Source: Crickella sp963642455 (GTDB lineage Bacteria; Bacillota; Clostridia; Peptostreptococcales; Anaerovoracaceae). Taken from it: a stretch of DNA of 7,054 nucleotides. Below the pieces are notes generated by a model. That model had not been told where the DNA came from, ran no database searches, and saw only the letters and a program-made list of their open reading frames with translations. Of this stretch, positions 1-5,986 are shown piece after piece. Every line of letters starts with the position of its first letter. Position 1 is the stretch's first letter. Location of the stretch: NCBI GenBank assembly GCA_963642455.1, contig CAVIGM010000053.1, forward strand, positions 1-7,054. The letters are read 5' to 3'. Position numbers and translations under genes: made by a program.

Positions 1-43
1 AAATAGAATTAACCTAAGATAAAGGTTTACAAGGGGGATTGCC

Positions 44-1486
44 ATGGCAAGAATGGACAGATACAAGGACGATTATCAGAAGGGCGAGCGGCCTGCCGAG
101 CAGAGAAGCGAGAACGCTGCGCCTGTCGGATACGCGGCAGAGCAACCAACCGCACCGAGCGAAGTGCAGGCGCGCGAGCTTAACGCTGATATGTCACAGG
201 AGTATGGCAGAGCCGAGCACAACGCATCTGCCGAGCAGGCGGTGACGTTTGAGCAGGCGCGCGAGACGAGGGGCGAGCATTTTTCTGAGAAGCCTAAGAA
301 GAAGCGGAAGAAGTGGCCGATCGTGCTGCTTGTGATAATTCTTCTTGCGGCAATCGGATATTGCGCATACCAGTATTTTGGCCCGCTCAAGCTGAATGGC
401 AAGCAGGATGTCGTGCTCTATCAGGGCGAGAAATACGAGGAGAAGGGCGTCAATTCGATCTTTGCAAAGGCAAGCGGCAAGGTTGATACCAATACGCTTG
501 GCGACTACACGATTATTTACACGGTCGGTAAGCAGTCGATTACAAGGAATGTCCATGTTGTCGATGCGAAGCAGCTGGTTGTCGGGCTGAAGGGCTGCGA
601 GAACACGCTTGTCAGAGAAGGCGATCCGTATGTTGAATCCGGCGCTTTTGCGATAGACAAGCTTAACGGACCGGTTGCGAATGCTAATATCAAGATTTCG
701 GGCAATGTCAATACGAGCAAGCCTGGAGAATATACCGTCAAATATACTGCAAAAGCAGGTTATATAACTAAGAAAATCATCCGCAAGGTCACGGTTGTTC
801 CTAAGGATGAATTCGAGGCAGATACGGACGGAATTCCTGTTCTCATGTACCACTACGTATATGGCAAGGAAGAGGTGCCGGATGATTTGAGCGTCAACTA
901 TATTCTGAATGACGACTTCGAAGAGCAGCTCAAATACCTCACGGAGAACGGCTATTACTATCCAAGTTTTACAGAGCTTAGAGCCTATCTCGATGGAAAG
1001 ATTGCCCTCCCTAAGAAAAGTGTAATCCTGACCTTCGACGACGCGCAGCACGGATTTTTTGCATACGGAATGGCCCTGCTCGAGAAGTACAAGGTACCGG
1101 CAACTTCTTTTGTAATAGGAACGCAGAACGGAGCCGACAAGGTGAAGGTAAATGCAAATCCATATATACAGTTCCAGTCGCACTCGTACGACATGCACAA
1201 GGCTGGCGGTAACATCGGCCACGGCGGCGTAATAAGTGCAATGAGTAAAGACGAGATTGTAGCGGATCTGACCAAATCCTTCGAGCAGGTCGGAAACAGC
1301 GAGGCTTTCGCTTATCCTTATGGCGACTACACCGACACGGCACTCGAAGCCGTTGAAGAATCGGGCGTCCTCCTTGCTTTTACAACAGAAGGAGGGAAGG
1401 TAAAAGTCGGAGAAGACTTCCGCAAGCTCTCGAGAGTAAGGGTTTCGGGCGGAAATAGCCTGCAGTCTTGGATTGATTCGCTGTAA
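44..1486 (+). CDS. Membrane-anchored polysaccharide deacetylase (NodB fold) with Ig-like domains
   Basis: This 480-residue protein probably removes N-acetyl groups from a cell-wall or surface polysaccharide outside the membrane; the substrate is not known. Residues 1-84 form a charged, low-complexity cytoplasmic tail. A Lys/Arg cluster (PKKKRKK, 84-90) precedes one membrane helix (about 92-112), implying N-in topology. Two bacterial Ig-like/DUF5011-type modules follow (about 115-173 and 178-252), each with a DYT or EYT strand followed by I/VxYT. The deacetylase domain starts near IPVLMYH (264-270). It carries motif 1 TFDD (330-333), with the metal/catalytic aspartates, the metal-binding HSYDMH (380-385) and FAYPYG (422-427). 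The IPVLMYH and H(S/T)xxxH forms resemble PgaB/IcaB-like and other Gram-positive deacetylases. The start at 44 follows a GGGGG ribosome binding site at 33-37. TFDDA replaces the more usual TFDDG. The family is clear; the biological substrate is open. Confidence 0.9.
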   Translation: MARMDRYKDDYQKGERPAEQRSENAAPVGYAAEQPTAPSEVQARELNADMSQEYGRAEHNASAEQAVTFEQARETRGEHFSEKPKKKRKKWPIVLLVIILLAAIGYCAYQYFGPLKLNGKQDVVLYQGEKYEEKGVNSIFAKASGKVDTNTLGDYTIIYTVGKQSITRNVHVVDAKQLVVGLKGCENTLVREGDPYVESGAFAIDKLNGPVANANIKISGNVNTSKPGEYTVKYTAKAGYITKKIIRKVTVVPKDEFEADTDGIPVLMYHYVYGKEEVPDDLSVNYILNDDFEEQLKYLTENGYYYPSFTELRAYLDGKIALPKKSVILTFDDAQHGFFAYGMALLEKYKVPATSFVIGTQNGADKVKVNANPYIQFQSHSYDMHKAGGNIGHGGVISAMSKDEIVADLTKSFEQVGNSEAFAYPYGDYTDTALEAVEESGVLLAFTTEGGKVKVGEDFRKLSRVRVSGGNSLQSWIDSL

Positions 1487-1502
1487 GTTTCTGTGTTATA
1501 AT
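1473..1502 (+). promoter_or_regulatory. Probable guaB promoter (extended -10)
   Basis: A perfect TATAAT lies at 1497-1502 and is preceded by TGT, giving the TGnTATAAT extended -10 form. A partial -35, TTGATT, lies at 1473-1478 with an 18-bp spacer, inside the last codons of the deacetylase gene. Transcription would start near 1509 and give a leader of about 70 nt before the guaB start. I see no terminator between the two genes, so read-through from the deacetylase gene is also possible. Confidence 0.6.
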
Positions 1503-1581
1503 AGCGGTTAACATAAAACAGATTAAGCATCGCAAAGATGAACAAATAAGATTATAAAATAAGAAAAGGAGTGGAAAAGAA

Positions 1582-3084
1582 ATGGCAATAGTCTTGAAAG
1601 AACCATCAAGAACCTTCAACGAATACCTGCTCATTCCAGGATATTCGACAACCGAGGACAGACCTGAGAACGTAAGCCTCGTAACACCAGTAACCAAATT
1701 CAAGAGGGGCGAGAAGCCTGAGATAAGCATGAACATTCCTCTTTGCTCAGCTGTAATGCAGGCCGTATCCGACGACAATATGGCAGTTGCACTTGCTAAA
1801 GAAGGTGGAATTTCCTTTATTTTCGGTTCGCAGTCAATCGAGAGCCAGGCGGCAATGGTCAAAAGGGCAAAGAGCTACAAGGCGGGCTTCGTACCAAGCG
1901 ACTCCAATCTGAGACCTGACCAGACTCTGCAGGATGTCATCGATATGAAGCTTGAAACAGGCCATTCAACTATTGCAATTACCGATGACGGAACTTCGGA
2001 AGGCAAGATTCTCGGTATCGTCACAAGCAAGGATTACAGAGTTTCGAGAATGGATCCTGCTACAAAGATTTCCGAATTCATGACTCCTTTCGAGGATATG
2101 GTATACGGCAAGGAGGGCATCAGCCTGAGCGAGGCCAACGACCTTCTCTGGGAGCACAGAGTAAATCAGCTGCCTATCATTGACGACAACCAACGACTCA
2201 CCGCTTTTGTTTTCCGCAAAGACTACGAGTCGCACAAGGATAATCCTAACGAGCTGCTTGACGCGAACAAGAGATTCGTGGTAGGTGCCGGCATAAACAC
2301 AAGAGACTACAAGGAAAGAGTGCCTGCTCTTCTTGATGCCGGAGTTGACATCATGACAATCGACTCATCCGAAGGATATTCCGAATGGCAGGGACTTACT
2401 CTCAAATGGATAAGAGACACATACGGCGACAGCGTTAAGGTTGGCGCAGGAAATGTCGTAGACGCGGACGGCTTCAGATACCTTGCAGATGCAGGTGCGG
2501 ATTTTGTCAAAATCGGTATCGGCGGTGGTTCTATCTGCATAACAAGAGAGCAAAAAGGTATCGGTCGCGGACAGGCGAGCGCAGTTCTCGAGGTTGCCGA
2601 GGCAAGAGACGAATATTACAAAGAGACAGGAATTTATATTCCAATCTGCTCAGACGGCGGCATTGTCTATGATTATCACATGACACTCGCACTCGCAATG
2701 GGCGCAGATTTCATCATGCTCGGAAGATATTTCGCAAGATTTGATGAATCCCCATCGGCTAAGCTGATGGTTAACGGCAATTATGTCAAGGAATACTGGG
2801 GCGAGGGTTCCGCAAGAGCTCGTAACTGGCAAAGATACGACCTTGGCGGAGACGCAACAATGAAATTCGAAGAGGGCGTTGACTCCTACGTTCCTTACGC
2901 AGGCTCACTTCACGACAATCTTAATCAGTCGCTGATGAAGGTTAAGTCGACAATGTGCAACTGCGGAGTTCTCTCGATTCCTGACCTTCACAAGAACGCT
3001 AAGCTGACACTCGTTTCGGCAACGAGCATCGTTGAGGGTGGAGCACACGACGTTATGCTTAAGGGCAGCTCGCCGGTAAGATAG
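1582..3084 (+). CDS. guaB: IMP dehydrogenase, Tritrichomonas foetus-like type
   Basis: This enzyme oxidises IMP to XMP with NAD+, the committed step of guanine nucleotide synthesis in the cytoplasm. The 500-residue protein has a TIM barrel interrupted by two CBS domains (about 103-222). The catalytic loop GGGSICITR contains Cys319. Also visible are Asp261 (IDSSEG), Asp358 (CSDGG) and the mobile flap WQRYD with Arg418-Tyr419. Compared from memory with the T. foetus enzyme, these residues share the same numbers, and so do Arg241, Trp269, Lys310, Arg382 and Glu431. Long stretches from about 297 to 490 look nearly identical, unlike the common bacterial form, whose loop reads GPGSICTTR. Lys310 and Glu431 are linked to weak mycophenolic acid binding in T. 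foetus, so similar resistance is inferred. The start follows AGGAG at 1567-1571 with 10-nt spacing. No guaA lies nearby. Confidence 0.97.
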   Translation: MAIVLKEPSRTFNEYLLIPGYSTTEDRPENVSLVTPVTKFKRGEKPEISMNIPLCSAVMQAVSDDNMAVALAKEGGISFIFGSQSIESQAAMVKRAKSYKAGFVPSDSNLRPDQTLQDVIDMKLETGHSTIAITDDGTSEGKILGIVTSKDYRVSRMDPATKISEFMTPFEDMVYGKEGISLSEANDLLWEHRVNQLPIIDDNQRLTAFVFRKDYESHKDNPNELLDANKRFVVGAGINTRDYKERVPALLDAGVDIMTIDSSEGYSEWQGLTLKWIRDTYGDSVKVGAGNVVDADGFRYLADAGADFVKIGIGGGSICITREQKGIGRGQASAVLEVAEARDEYYKETGIYIPICSDGGIVYDYHMTLALAMGADFIMLGRYFARFDESPSAKLMVNGNYVKEYWGEGSARARNWQRYDLGGDATMKFEEGVDSYVPYAGSLHDNLNQSLMKVKSTMCNCGVLSIPDLHKNAKLTLVSATSIVEGGAHDVMLKGSSPVR

Positions 3085-3101
3085 AAAAAAGGCGAAAGAA
3101 A

Positions 3102-3176
3102 GCAAAGGCCGAGGCTGAACGCAGCGGCCGAAGTGGCCGTGAGCCGAAGCGAAATCAAATCGGGATGACGCCGAAG
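3102..3176 (+). repeat. 75-bp direct repeat, copy 1
   Basis: This copy matches 3317-3391 at 72 of 75 positions by hand alignment. It contains GCTGAACGCA, a small hairpin (CGGCC, loop GAAGT, GGCCG at 3125-3139) and the core GCCGTGAGCCGAAG (3136-3149), and it ends in GACGCCGAAG. Confidence 0.9.
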
Positions 3177-3231
3177 CTGAACGCAAAGGCCGAGGTCGAC
3201 GAGAGCCGAGGCTGAACGCAAAGGCCGAAGT
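3176..3231 (+). repeat. Two partial repeat units
   Basis: Two shorter copies of the 21-nt core shared with the 75-bp repeats lie at 3176-3196 and 3211-3231, separated by 14 nt that contain GAGAGCCGAG. They lack the GTGAGCCGAAGCGAAATC segment of the full repeats, so they look like degraded or partial units. Confidence 0.75.
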
Positions 3232-3316
3232 CACGCGGCGATGTCACGAGCAAAAGGCGAACGGACGCAGACGGACAGAGAAGCTGGTTCGCATTGAAGT
3301 GAACAGCGACGCGAAT

Positions 3317-3391
3317 GCAAAGGCCAAAGCTGAACGCAGAGGCCGAAGTGGCCGTGAGCCGAAGCGAAATCAAATCGGGATGACGCCGAAG
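3317..3391 (+). repeat. 75-bp direct repeat, copy 2
   Basis: This is the second copy, displaced 215 bp from the first with three mismatches. One mismatch shortens the small hairpin to GGCC/GGCC. The copy ends 14 nt before the ATG of the metallo-hydrolase gene, so the translation initiation region of that gene abuts the repeat. Confidence 0.9.
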
Positions 3392-3405
3392 GGAAAGAGA
3401 TACTT

Positions 3406-4095
3406 ATGAACATTACTTACGTAGGGCATTCGTGCTTTCTTATTGAAGATAAGGACTACAGAATCGTGATCGATCCGTATCAGAGCAACTACGTTCCTGG
3501 GCTTGCGGATGTCGCACTCGAAGCGGATGAGGTGCTCTGCACACACGGGCACGGGGACCACGCTGGGAGAGATGAAGTAAGGCTGAGAGGAAATTGTAGC
3601 GCGGAGAATTCGCAGAATTCAGGCTCCGCGCAGGATTCAAGTTCCGCGCAGGGCTCGGAGATTTCAAGTTCCTCACGGAACTCGAGCAAGCCGTTTGTTA
3701 TTAGAAAACTTGCGTCTTTCCACGATTTCGAGAGGGGCAGATTAAGAGGCCCGAATGATATTATTCTGCTTGAAGCGGAAGGGCGGAAGATAGTCCACAT
3801 GGGCGATGTCTGCTGCCGAATAGATGAGATAGCAGAAAATGAGCTTATAAGAAATGCAGATGTGATGATGATGCCAGTCGGCGGAACTTACACGGTGGAT
3901 CCGGCTCAGGCATGCAAGCTTGCGAAAGAGCTGTCGCCGAAGATCTTGATACCGATGCATTATAGGACATCAAGTTCGGGCTTCGACGATATAGCATATC
4001 TTGAGGATTTCGTTTCAAAATATGACGGCGACGCCAAGCTCGTGGTTCTCGGACAGCTCAGGCGAGGGGACGAGAATGTCAATTTAGAAATTTGA
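3406..4095 (+). CDS. Metallo-beta-lactamase-fold hydrolase (UlaG/COG2220-like) with Ser-rich insertion
   Basis: This 229-residue protein is a small cytoplasmic metal-dependent hydrolase of unknown substrate. The metallo-beta-lactamase motif THGHGDH gives His47, His49, Asp51 and His52. Further metal ligands are probably His106 (SFHD), Asp134 (HMGD) and His185 (IPMHYRT). The segments RGPNDI, PVGGTYTVD and PKILIPMHY are typical of the short UlaG/YtkL-like branch. Residues 61-95 form a Ser/Asn/Gln-rich stretch with SAENSQ, SAQDSS and SAQGSE units. I do not expect this in the family, and it makes the spacing between the HxHxDH motif and the next His about 20-30 residues longer than usual. The metal ligands are kept, so activity is likely. 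The start at 3406 has only a weak GGGAAAGAGA ribosome binding site. The 3' end overlaps the convergent esterase gene by 17 bp. Confidence 0.88.
   Translation: MNITYVGHSCFLIEDKDYRIVIDPYQSNYVPGLADVALEADEVLCTHGHGDHAGRDEVRLRGNCSAENSQNSGSAQDSSSAQGSEISSSSRNSSKPFVIRKLASFHDFERGRLRGPNDIILLEAEGRKIVHMGDVCCRIDEIAENELIRNADVMMMPVGGTYTVDPAQACKLAKELSPKILIPMHYRTSSSGFDDIAYLEDFVSKYDGDAKLVVLGQLRRGDENVNLEI
3586..3690 (+). repeat. Low-complexity Ser-rich coding insertion
   Basis: This stretch encodes residues 61-95 of the hydrolase. At the DNA level it holds an inverted pair GCGCGGAG (3599-3606) and CTCCGCGC (3624-3631), two GAATTC sites between them, and an 18-nt direct repeat centred on TCCGCGCAGG (one copy ends at 3634, the next at 3652). 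Repeat lengths are multiples of three, so the frame is kept. Confidence 0.65.
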
Positions 4096-5026
4096 TCAGA
4101 GCATTGTAAAGATAAGGGTAGCTGTGCTTAAATGTATGGCGGCGCTTCGGCCAGATGTGAAGTTCGTAGTCGAGGATGCCAGAAAGGTTCACAAAATCGC
4201 GCACTTGGTAAATGAGTGCGCTTTTTTTGTGGTCTAATTCACCGCTTGAGGCAAATATCGAGATGTCAGAATTGGTGTAACCGCGCGAAGCGAGGCCAGC
4301 CGCGATGCTCGCGGCTGCCTGCATGCTCAAAGACCGATCAAGGCCCTTCCTGCTGTAGTACAGGGCCATGCTCATTGGCGCGTAGAACTTGAAAAGCTCT
4401 GAGTGGTCTTTGAGCATGTGCCATGTCAGGCTGCCGCCCATTGAGAAGCCTGACATGGCACGCTTCGCGCGTTCCGGAATAGTTCTGAATTTCGAATCGA
4501 CCAGCGGGATAAGTACCTCCGCCAATTCCCTTGACATGCCTTCCATGATTTCCTCGTCTGAGCCATAGCCATAAGTGAGCTCCGGACAAATCACGATGCA
4601 TGGAGGAATGTCTTCATTTTCTATCATGTTGTCGAGAATATTTTTGAAAGGACGCGGCTTTTCAGCTGTGCCAAGCCATGTGCGATAGGAGCCGCCCCTT
4701 CCGTGCTGAAGATACACGCTCGGATAGCGAATTTCGCCCTCGCAGCTGCAGCCCTCGGCTCCAACGCCCTCGCAGCTGCCTTCCTCGGCTTCGACGCCCT
4801 CGCAGCTGCCGCAATCACATCCGCGGTCCTCGGCTTCGACGCCCTCGCAGCTGCCTTCCTCGGCTTCGATGCCCTCGCAGCTGCCGTCATAACCGTATGG
4901 AAGATAAATGCTTGCGCATTTATCGAAGCCGAAAGCCTCATATTCGAGCACCACAATCTGGCCCTGCTTGCTCGCGGGCTGGCGGTAGGCTTTCGGCATT
5001 TTCAATGGCTCATAATTTTCGCCCAT
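4079..5026 (-). CDS. Alpha/beta-hydrolase esterase (Fes/feruloyl-esterase-like) with Cys/Glu repeat insertion
   Basis: This 315-residue serine esterase has an unknown substrate. The nucleophile elbow is GFSMGG with Ser195. HGRGG (108-112) is the probable oxyanion region, Asp265 (GELD) a likely acid, and His297 (RRHTF) or His301 the catalytic His. The family pattern 'YLPxGYD...YPSVYLQHG' is interrupted at residues 48-98 by about 50 residues with five SCEG units and eight cysteines, where relatives have a short loop. No signal peptide is seen, so it is probably cytoplasmic. I chose the start at 5026 because GGAGG lies at 5033-5037 with 6-nt spacing. A longer frame to 5092 runs into a duplicated repeat. 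The gene lies 151 bp downstream of perR on the same strand, with no clear terminator between them, so it may be co-transcribed. An A7 tract encodes Lys267-Lys268, opposite the terminator T run. Confidence 0.85.
   Translation of the reverse strand: MGENYEPLKMPKAYRQPASKQGQIVVLEYEAFGFDKCASIYLPYGYDGSCEGIEAEEGSCEGVEAEDRGCDCGSCEGVEAEEGSCEGVGAEGCSCEGEIRYPSVYLQHGRGGSYRTWLGTAEKPRPFKNILDNMIENEDIPPCIVICPELTYGYGSDEEIMEGMSRELAEVLIPLVDSKFRTIPERAKRAMSGFSMGGSLTWHMLKDHSELFKFYAPMSMALYYSRKGLDRSLSMQAAASIAAGLASRGYTNSDISIFASSGELDHKKSALIYQVRDFVNLSGILDYELHIWPKRRHTFKHSYPYLYNALIKFLN
4199..4228 (+). terminator. Intrinsic terminator of the metallo-hydrolase transcript, inside the opposing gene
   Basis: A perfect 7-bp stem, GCGCACT (4199-4205) and AGTGCGC (4215-4221), has a 9-nt loop and is followed directly by seven T residues (4222-4228) on the + strand. 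It lies about 100 nt past the stop codon of the + strand hydrolase. It is therefore placed to end that transcript, although it is embedded in the esterase coding sequence. On the - strand the hairpin is followed by GATTTTGTG, a poor T tract, so esterase transcription should pass through it more easily. Confidence 0.8.
4733..4885 (-). repeat. In-frame 30-nt tandem repeat coding for Cys/Glu decapeptides
   Basis: On the + strand the 14-mer GCCCTCGCAGCTGC begins at 4736, 4766, 4796, 4841 and 4871, giving spacings of 30, 30, 45 and 30 nt. On the coding strand the full unit encodes SCEGVEAEEG. One unit has a 15-nt extension encoding RGCDC. All spacings are multiples of three. The units contain GTCGAAG and GAGGAAG motifs that are also found in the repeats upstream of this gene. 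Confidence 0.9.
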
Positions 5027-5049
5027 CTGATTCCTCCAATCGATTTCTG

Positions 5050-5097
5050 CATACGGCAACTCGTACCGACTTCCTCGTTGCCTTCGACTCACGGCTT
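5050..5097 (-). repeat. 48-bp direct repeat, gene-proximal copy
   Basis: This copy is identical to 5121-5168 except for one base (5054 versus 5125). It contains the core GCCGTGAGTCGAAG on the - strand and an inverted pair GGCAAC (5055-5060) and GTTGCC (5077-5082) that could form a 6-bp hairpin. It ends about 12 bp before the esterase ribosome binding site. Confidence 0.92.
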
Positions 5098-5120
5098 GAG
5101 GCTTTTATCAACTTCTGCCG

Positions 5121-5168
5121 CATATGGCAACTCGTACCGACTTCCTCGTTGCCTTCGACTCACGGCTT
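5121..5168 (-). repeat. 48-bp direct repeat, perR-proximal copy
   Basis: This second copy is offset by 71 bp and holds the same core and the same GGCAAC/GTTGCC pair (5126-5131, 5148-5153). It begins about 10 bp after the perR stop. The flanking ACTTCTGCYGC sequence seen beside this copy recurs at the 3' end of perR, which suggests a 71-bp tandem duplication reaching toward the gene end. Confidence 0.92.
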
Positions 5169-5177
5169 CTGATTTTT

Positions 5178-5582
5178 TTACTTCTGCTGCTTGCGGCACT
5201 CCGGGCAAATCCCCTCGAAAATCAAGTGATGACGGATAATGTCATAGCCTGACTGCCGCATAATATCCTCGTCAAGAACCGCCTTGTACGGAAAAGGCGC
5301 ATCAACTACTTTTTTACATTCTACGCAGAACATGTGATAATGCAAGTCCGTTCTAAGATCGAAGCGGTCCGCGCCCGGAACCCTCACATGAAAGATTGAG
5401 CCGTCATCAGAGAGGCAGCCGAGATTGCGGTACACAGTTCCCTGACTGATTCGAGGATCCTCAGCATGAACATCTTCGTAAATTTGCTCCGCTGTCGGAT
5501 GGTCGTGGTGTGATTGCACCGCCTTAAGCACTAACTTTCGCTGCTTGGTTTCTCTTCGTGCCGTTTCTTTTTGCGTAGTCAT
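5178..5582 (-). CDS. perR: PerR-type Fur-family peroxide-sensing repressor
   Basis: This 134-residue metal-dependent repressor probably controls the oxidative-stress genes next to it. The N-terminal winged helix includes the recognition segment ISQGTVYRNL (45-54). The regulatory metal site has the PerR set His28, Asp75 (RFD), His81 and His83 (HYH), and Asp94. The structural zinc site is Cys86/Cys89 (CVEC) and Cys126/Cys129 (CPEC). The order RFD...HYH..C..C...VD closely matches Bacillus subtilis PerR, in which iron-catalysed oxidation of two of these histidines releases DNA. Asp75 favours PerR over Fur or Zur. The start at 5582 is supported by GGAG at 5591-5594 with 8-nt spacing; the frame extending to 5633 would overlap the previous gene. 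The start lies 20 nt after the desulfoferrodoxin stop, so the genes are very likely co-transcribed, which would give feedback on its own synthesis. Confidence 0.92.
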   Translation of the reverse strand: MTTQKETARRETKQRKLVLKAVQSHHDHPTAEQIYEDVHAEDPRISQGTVYRNLGCLSDDGSIFHVRVPGADRFDLRTDLHYHMFCVECKKVVDAPFPYKAVLDEDIMRQSGYDIIRHHLIFEGICPECRKQQK

Positions 5583-5602
5583 AATTGTATCTCCATTCGA
5601 TC

Positions 5603-5977
5603 TTAAGCCTTCCACAGTCCGTGCAAATTGCAATATGCATACACAGCCTCGACCTCATCTCCCTCGCAGAGCTTAAAGCAAGCCGCAGGCTTATCGTCAG
5701 GGTGGAGCTCTTTGCGCTGGTTGCTATACTTGGTCTGTATGGAAATCCACTCGATGTAGTGCTCCGGCAGCATTGGGTGCTCAGCAGAGCCAACATTGAC
5801 ATGAACGGTATCACCCTCCACGGTATAAATCGGAATATGCTTCTCGCGCGATGCCTCAACCGTGCAAGGAACAAGCTCAGCCATTTTTTCACCGCAGCAT
5901 TCAACGGGAACACCAGAGTCCTTAACGAAGGCTATGATATTTCCGCAATGACTGCATTTGTAGAATGATTGCTTCAT
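5603..5977 (-). CDS. dfx: Desulfoferrodoxin (superoxide reductase, two iron centres)
   Basis: This 124-residue cytoplasmic enzyme reduces superoxide to hydrogen peroxide without making oxygen, drawing electrons from rubredoxin or a similar donor. The N-terminal desulforedoxin domain carries centre I ligands Cys8, Cys11, Cys27 and Cys28. The C-terminal neelaredoxin-like domain carries centre II: His47 (in EKH, with the conserved Glu45-Lys46), His67, His73, Cys116 and His119 (CNLHGLW). All expected ligands are present and the length is typical of the two-domain 2Fe-SOR class. The start at 5977 follows AGGAGG at 5983-5988 with 5-nt spacing. It lies between rubrerythrin, which removes the peroxide it makes, and perR, which would sense that peroxide. 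Confidence 0.97.
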   Translation of the reverse strand: MKQSFYKCSHCGNIIAFVKDSGVPVECCGEKMAELVPCTVEASREKHIPIYTVEGDTVHVNVGSAEHPMLPEHYIEWISIQTKYSNQRKELHPDDKPAACFKLCEGDEVEAVYAYCNLHGLWKA

Positions 5978-5986
5978 GATGTCCTC

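Larger units (their letters stand above)
3085..3405 (+). other. Gene-free, repeat-rich spacer between guaB and the hydrolase gene
   Basis: This 321-bp spacer contains no credible gene and no clear terminator. It is made largely of degenerate units built on GCTGAACGCA, GGCCGA and GAGCCGA motifs, and includes a nearly exact 75-bp duplication. The core GCTGAACGCARMGGCCGARGT, where the second ambiguous base is A or C, begins at 3114, 3176, 3211 and 3329. Reading frames across it on either strand give only repetitive, biased peptides. The final 14 bases (3392-3405) hold a weak purine-rich ribosome binding site for the next gene. Confidence 0.75.

Noticed and set aside
194..1222. 342-residue - strand open frame opposite the deacetylase gene
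   Set aside because: It is a shadow of the + strand gene. The sense frame has clear Ig-like and NodB motifs, while the antisense one shows no recognisable domain.
1553..1558. Second -10-like TATAAA close to the guaB ribosome binding site
   Set aside because: It has no matching -35 at the proper distance and would give a very short leader; the TGTTATAAT at 1494-1502 is a better candidate.
2905..3373. Overlapping - strand frames rich in Ser/Ala/Phe/Leu across the guaB 3' end and spacer
   Set aside because: They are translations of the repeat units in several frames, lack ribosome binding sites and overlap conserved guaB coding sequence.
3102..3391. CRISPR array in the repeat-rich spacer
   Set aside because: Only two full copies exist, 215 bp apart, with irregular partial units between them, no uniform spacers and no cas genes nearby.
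5027..5092. N-terminal extension of the esterase by 22 residues
   Set aside because: The extension is encoded by the 48-bp direct repeat and has no ribosome binding site, whereas the internal Met at 5026 has GGAGG at ideal spacing and starts where the protein begins to look conserved.
5583..5633. Extended PerR N-terminus overlapping the end of dfx
   Set aside because: The start at 5582 has a GGAG ribosome binding site and gives a normal Fur-family length; the extension lies partly in the dfx coding sequence in another frame.
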